Assembly (NCBI GenBank): GCA_024280135.1
Contig: JAJRQS010000069.1
Coordinates: forward strand, 1-7,838
Direction of reading: 5' to 3'
Origin: Bacteroidota bacterium
Lineage (GTDB): Bacteria > Bacteroidota > Bacteroidia > Chitinophagales > Saprospiraceae
DNA length: 7,838 nt
A model generated the notes under the pieces. The model was not told the DNA's origin, did no database searches, and saw only the letters and a program-made list of their open reading frames with translations. A program made the translations under genes and the position numbers. Of the stretch, positions 6,153 through 7,838 are shown one piece after another. Every line of letters begins with the position of its first letter. Position 1 is the first letter of the stretch.

Positions 6153-6194
6153 CTGCCGATTCAGGCAGGCACAGATGACGCAGATTAGCGGATA
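6153..6194. repeat. Interspersed-repeat-like remnant next to the uvrB 3' end
   Basis: A small hairpin, CTGCC (6153-6157) and GGCAG (6164-6168) with a six-base loop, is followed by CACAGATGACGCAGATTAGC (6170-6189), in which CAGAT recurs ten bases apart. Sequences of the style CACAGATGACxCAGATT are, from memory, widespread intergenic repeats in Bacteroidota and some other phyla. The stretch is four bases from the uvrB stop. It has no clear T-run on the uvrB strand, so it is a poor terminator. Confidence 0.4.
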
Positions 6195-6197
6195 CCT

Positions 6198-7838
6198 TTA
6201 CAGTCTTTTTTTCAACACCAACAATTCATCTCGATATTGAGCAGCTGTAATGAAGTCCAATTCCTTAGCCGCTTTTTTCATTTTGTATTCTGTTGCCTTG
6301 ATACTTTGTTCGAGTTGTTCTTTGGACATATAGGATAGGATAGGATCCGCAGCGATGTCGGGCATTTCGGGCTCGACATAGGCTTTGAATTCAGGTCTAA
6401 TATCGAGAATTGATTTTTTGGCTAATATCTCCTCTCGTGTTTTACGCATGGAAGTCGGTGTGATATTATGTTTGTCATTGTAAGCCATTTGGATGGCACG
6501 GCGACGGTTGGTTTCGTCTATGGTTGCTTGCATGGCATTAGAGATGCGGTCTGCATAAAAGATGACAATGCTATTCGGATTTCGAGCCGCACGCCCCGCT
6601 GTTTGCGTAAGCGAACGTTCATTGCGCAAAAAACCTTCTTTGTCCGCATCCAAAATAGCAACCAAAGAAACTTCAGGCAAATCCAACCCTTCTCTCAAGA
6701 GATTCACACCGACCAATACATCAAATTCGCCCAAACGTAAATCCCGTAAAATTTCCACTCGTTCCATCGTATCTACTTCGGAGTGGATGTATCTTGTTTT
6801 GACGTCAAGGTTTATAAAATACTTAGCGAGTTCTTCCGCCATTTTTTTGGTCAAAGTAGTGACGAGTATGCGCTCATCTTTTTGAATGCGTTGTTTGATT
6901 TCATCTAATAAGTCATCGACTTGATTGATACTGGCTCTAACTTCAATAGGGGGGTCCAGTAGGCCTGTAGGTCGGATGATCTGTTCTACGATGACACCGC
7001 CTGTTTGCTCAAATTCATAATCACTAGGAGTGGCACTGACATAAATGATTTGGTTGGTTACTCGATTAAATTCATCAAAACTCAATGGACGATTATCTAA
7101 AGCAGAAGGCAGTCTAAACCCAAAATTTACCAAAGATTGTTTTCGAGCACGATCACCTCCCCACATGGCCTTTAGCTGTGGGATGGTTACATGACTTTCG
7201 TCCAAAAAAGTCACATAATCACTCGGAAAATAATCCAATAAGCAGAAAGGTCGAGTTCCGGGCTTACGTCCATCAAAAAAACGAGAATAATTTTCAATAC
7301 CCGAGCAATATCCCAATTCTCGAATCATCTCTAAATCAAAACTGACTCTTTCAGAGATTCGTTTGGCTTCGAGAATACGCCCTTCCGATTCAAAGTATTT
7401 TTTTTGTTCAAATAGTTCGTTTTCAATTTCTTTGATTACTTGTCCCATGCGATCCTTTGGGGCAATGTATAAGTTGGCTGGGTAGATAACCGCATTGCCT
7501 AATTTTTCACCCCTCCGCCCAGTATCAGGGTTCATGATTTCGATAGTTTCTATTTCGTTGCCGAAAAAAGTAATGCGATATCCATAATCCACATAAGGGA
7601 GGTTGATGTCCACGGTGTCGCCTTTTACTCGAAAAGAACCCCGCTCCAATTCTGCATCATTTCGATTGTAAAGTGCATCTGATAAATCATACAAAAAACG
7701 ATTGCGAGAGATGGTTTGCCCTTCTTCTACGGAGATGATTCCCTTTTTGAATTCTTCGGGATTACCCATGCCATAAATACAGGAAACGGAAGCGACAATG
7801 ATGACATCTCTTCGTCCAGAGAGTAGGGCAGAGGAGGC
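6198..7838 (-). CDS. uvrB: Excinuclease ABC subunit B, 5' partial
   Basis: UvrB is the damage-verifying helicase-like subunit of nucleotide excision repair; it receives DNA from UvrA and recruits UvrC. The frame is open to the right edge, starting within ...SALLSGRRDVIIVASVSCIYG, just after the beta-hairpin, so the Walker A motif and roughly 125-130 N-terminal residues are outside the window. An ATG at 7767-7769 is internal. Counting from the first visible codon (546 in total), landmarks are: YCSGIENYSR at 177-186, the Walker B-type LDESH at 212-216, VSATP at 267-271, LREGLDLPEVS at about 381-391, helicase motif VI QTAGRAARN at 412-420, and a UVR domain at about 506-546 (EFGIAAxxRD-like region reads DFITAAQYRDE) that contacts UvrC. 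All visible motifs are intact. It ends with TAA at 6198-6200; no strong intrinsic terminator follows, so some read-through towards the ATPase is possible. Confidence 0.98.
   Translation of the reverse strand, partial: ASSALLSGRRDVIIVASVSCIYGMGNPEEFKKGIISVEEGQTISRNRFLYDLSDALYNRNDAELERGSFRVKGDTVDINLPYVDYGYRITFFGNEIETIEIMNPDTGRRGEKLGNAVIYPANLYIAPKDRMGQVIKEIENELFEQKKYFESEGRILEAKRISERVSFDLEMIRELGYCSGIENYSRFFDGRKPGTRPFCLLDYFPSDYVTFLDESHVTIPQLKAMWGGDRARKQSLVNFGFRLPSALDNRPLSFDEFNRVTNQIIYVSATPSDYEFEQTGGVIVEQIIRPTGLLDPPIEVRASINQVDDLLDEIKQRIQKDERILVTTLTKKMAEELAKYFINLDVKTRYIHSEVDTMERVEILRDLRLGEFDVLVGVNLLREGLDLPEVSLVAILDADKEGFLRNERSLTQTAGRAARNPNSIVIFYADRISNAMQATIDETNRRRAIQMAYNDKHNITPTSMRKTREEILAKKSILDIRPEFKAYVEPEMPDIAADPILSYMSKEQLEQSIKATEYKMKKAAKELDFITAAQYRDELLVLKKRL

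Noticed and set aside
6142..6168. uvrB transcription terminator
   Set aside because: The possible stems are only four or five pairs and lack a T-run on the uvrB strand.

Overview
The window looks like chromosomal DNA from a member of the Bacteroidota, possibly the Saprospiria side of the phylum. This rests on the gene set and protein style (an RfaE2-type adenylyltransferase beside a flippase-like membrane protein, Nif3 followed by a C4 zinc-ribbon coiled-coil protein), the near absence of Shine-Dalgarno sequences, and two clean matches to the Bacteroidota -7 promoter element TAnnTTTG. No taxon search was possible, so the assignment is an inference. I saw no tRNA, rRNA, CRISPR array or insertion sequence.

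Left part, + strand (1-2884). The 3' part of a flippase-like membrane protein of the lysylphosphatidylglycerol synthase TM family is followed, after 129 bases, by a tight three-gene unit: rfaE2, a nif3-family gene (2-base gap) and a DUF164/CdsZ-type zinc-ribbon gene (TAATG overlap). A strong hairpin terminator at 2853-2882 closes it. The first two genes suggest envelope work (membrane lipid or polyprenyl-linked export, ADP-heptose synthesis). The last two form a conserved pair of poorly understood role.

Middle (2885-4526). A monocistronic gene encodes an exported or membrane-anchored helical-repeat (TPR-like) protein of 496 residues. It has a GTG start and a promoter-like TATTTTTG 27 bases upstream of it. 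One segment resembles the eukaryotic Iml2/TTC39 family.

Right part, - strand (4527-7838). A lone AAA-type ATPase of the ATPase_2/DUF234 family, with an apparent PD-(D/E)xK nuclease-like C-terminus, is convergent with the TPR gene and lies downstream of uvrB. The partial uvrB (DNA excision repair) runs off the right edge. The 255 bases between these two genes are the most unusual part of the window. They hold nested inverted and direct copies of an ATTTGGCTAAGTAT-like sequence wrapped around the predicted ATPase promoter, a pair of GTTAACC-type direct repeats, and a short CAGAT-type interspersed-repeat remnant beside the end of uvrB. The best candidate for something undescribed is this ATPase with its operator-like repeats, which looks like a self-regulated accessory module inserted between housekeeping genes.
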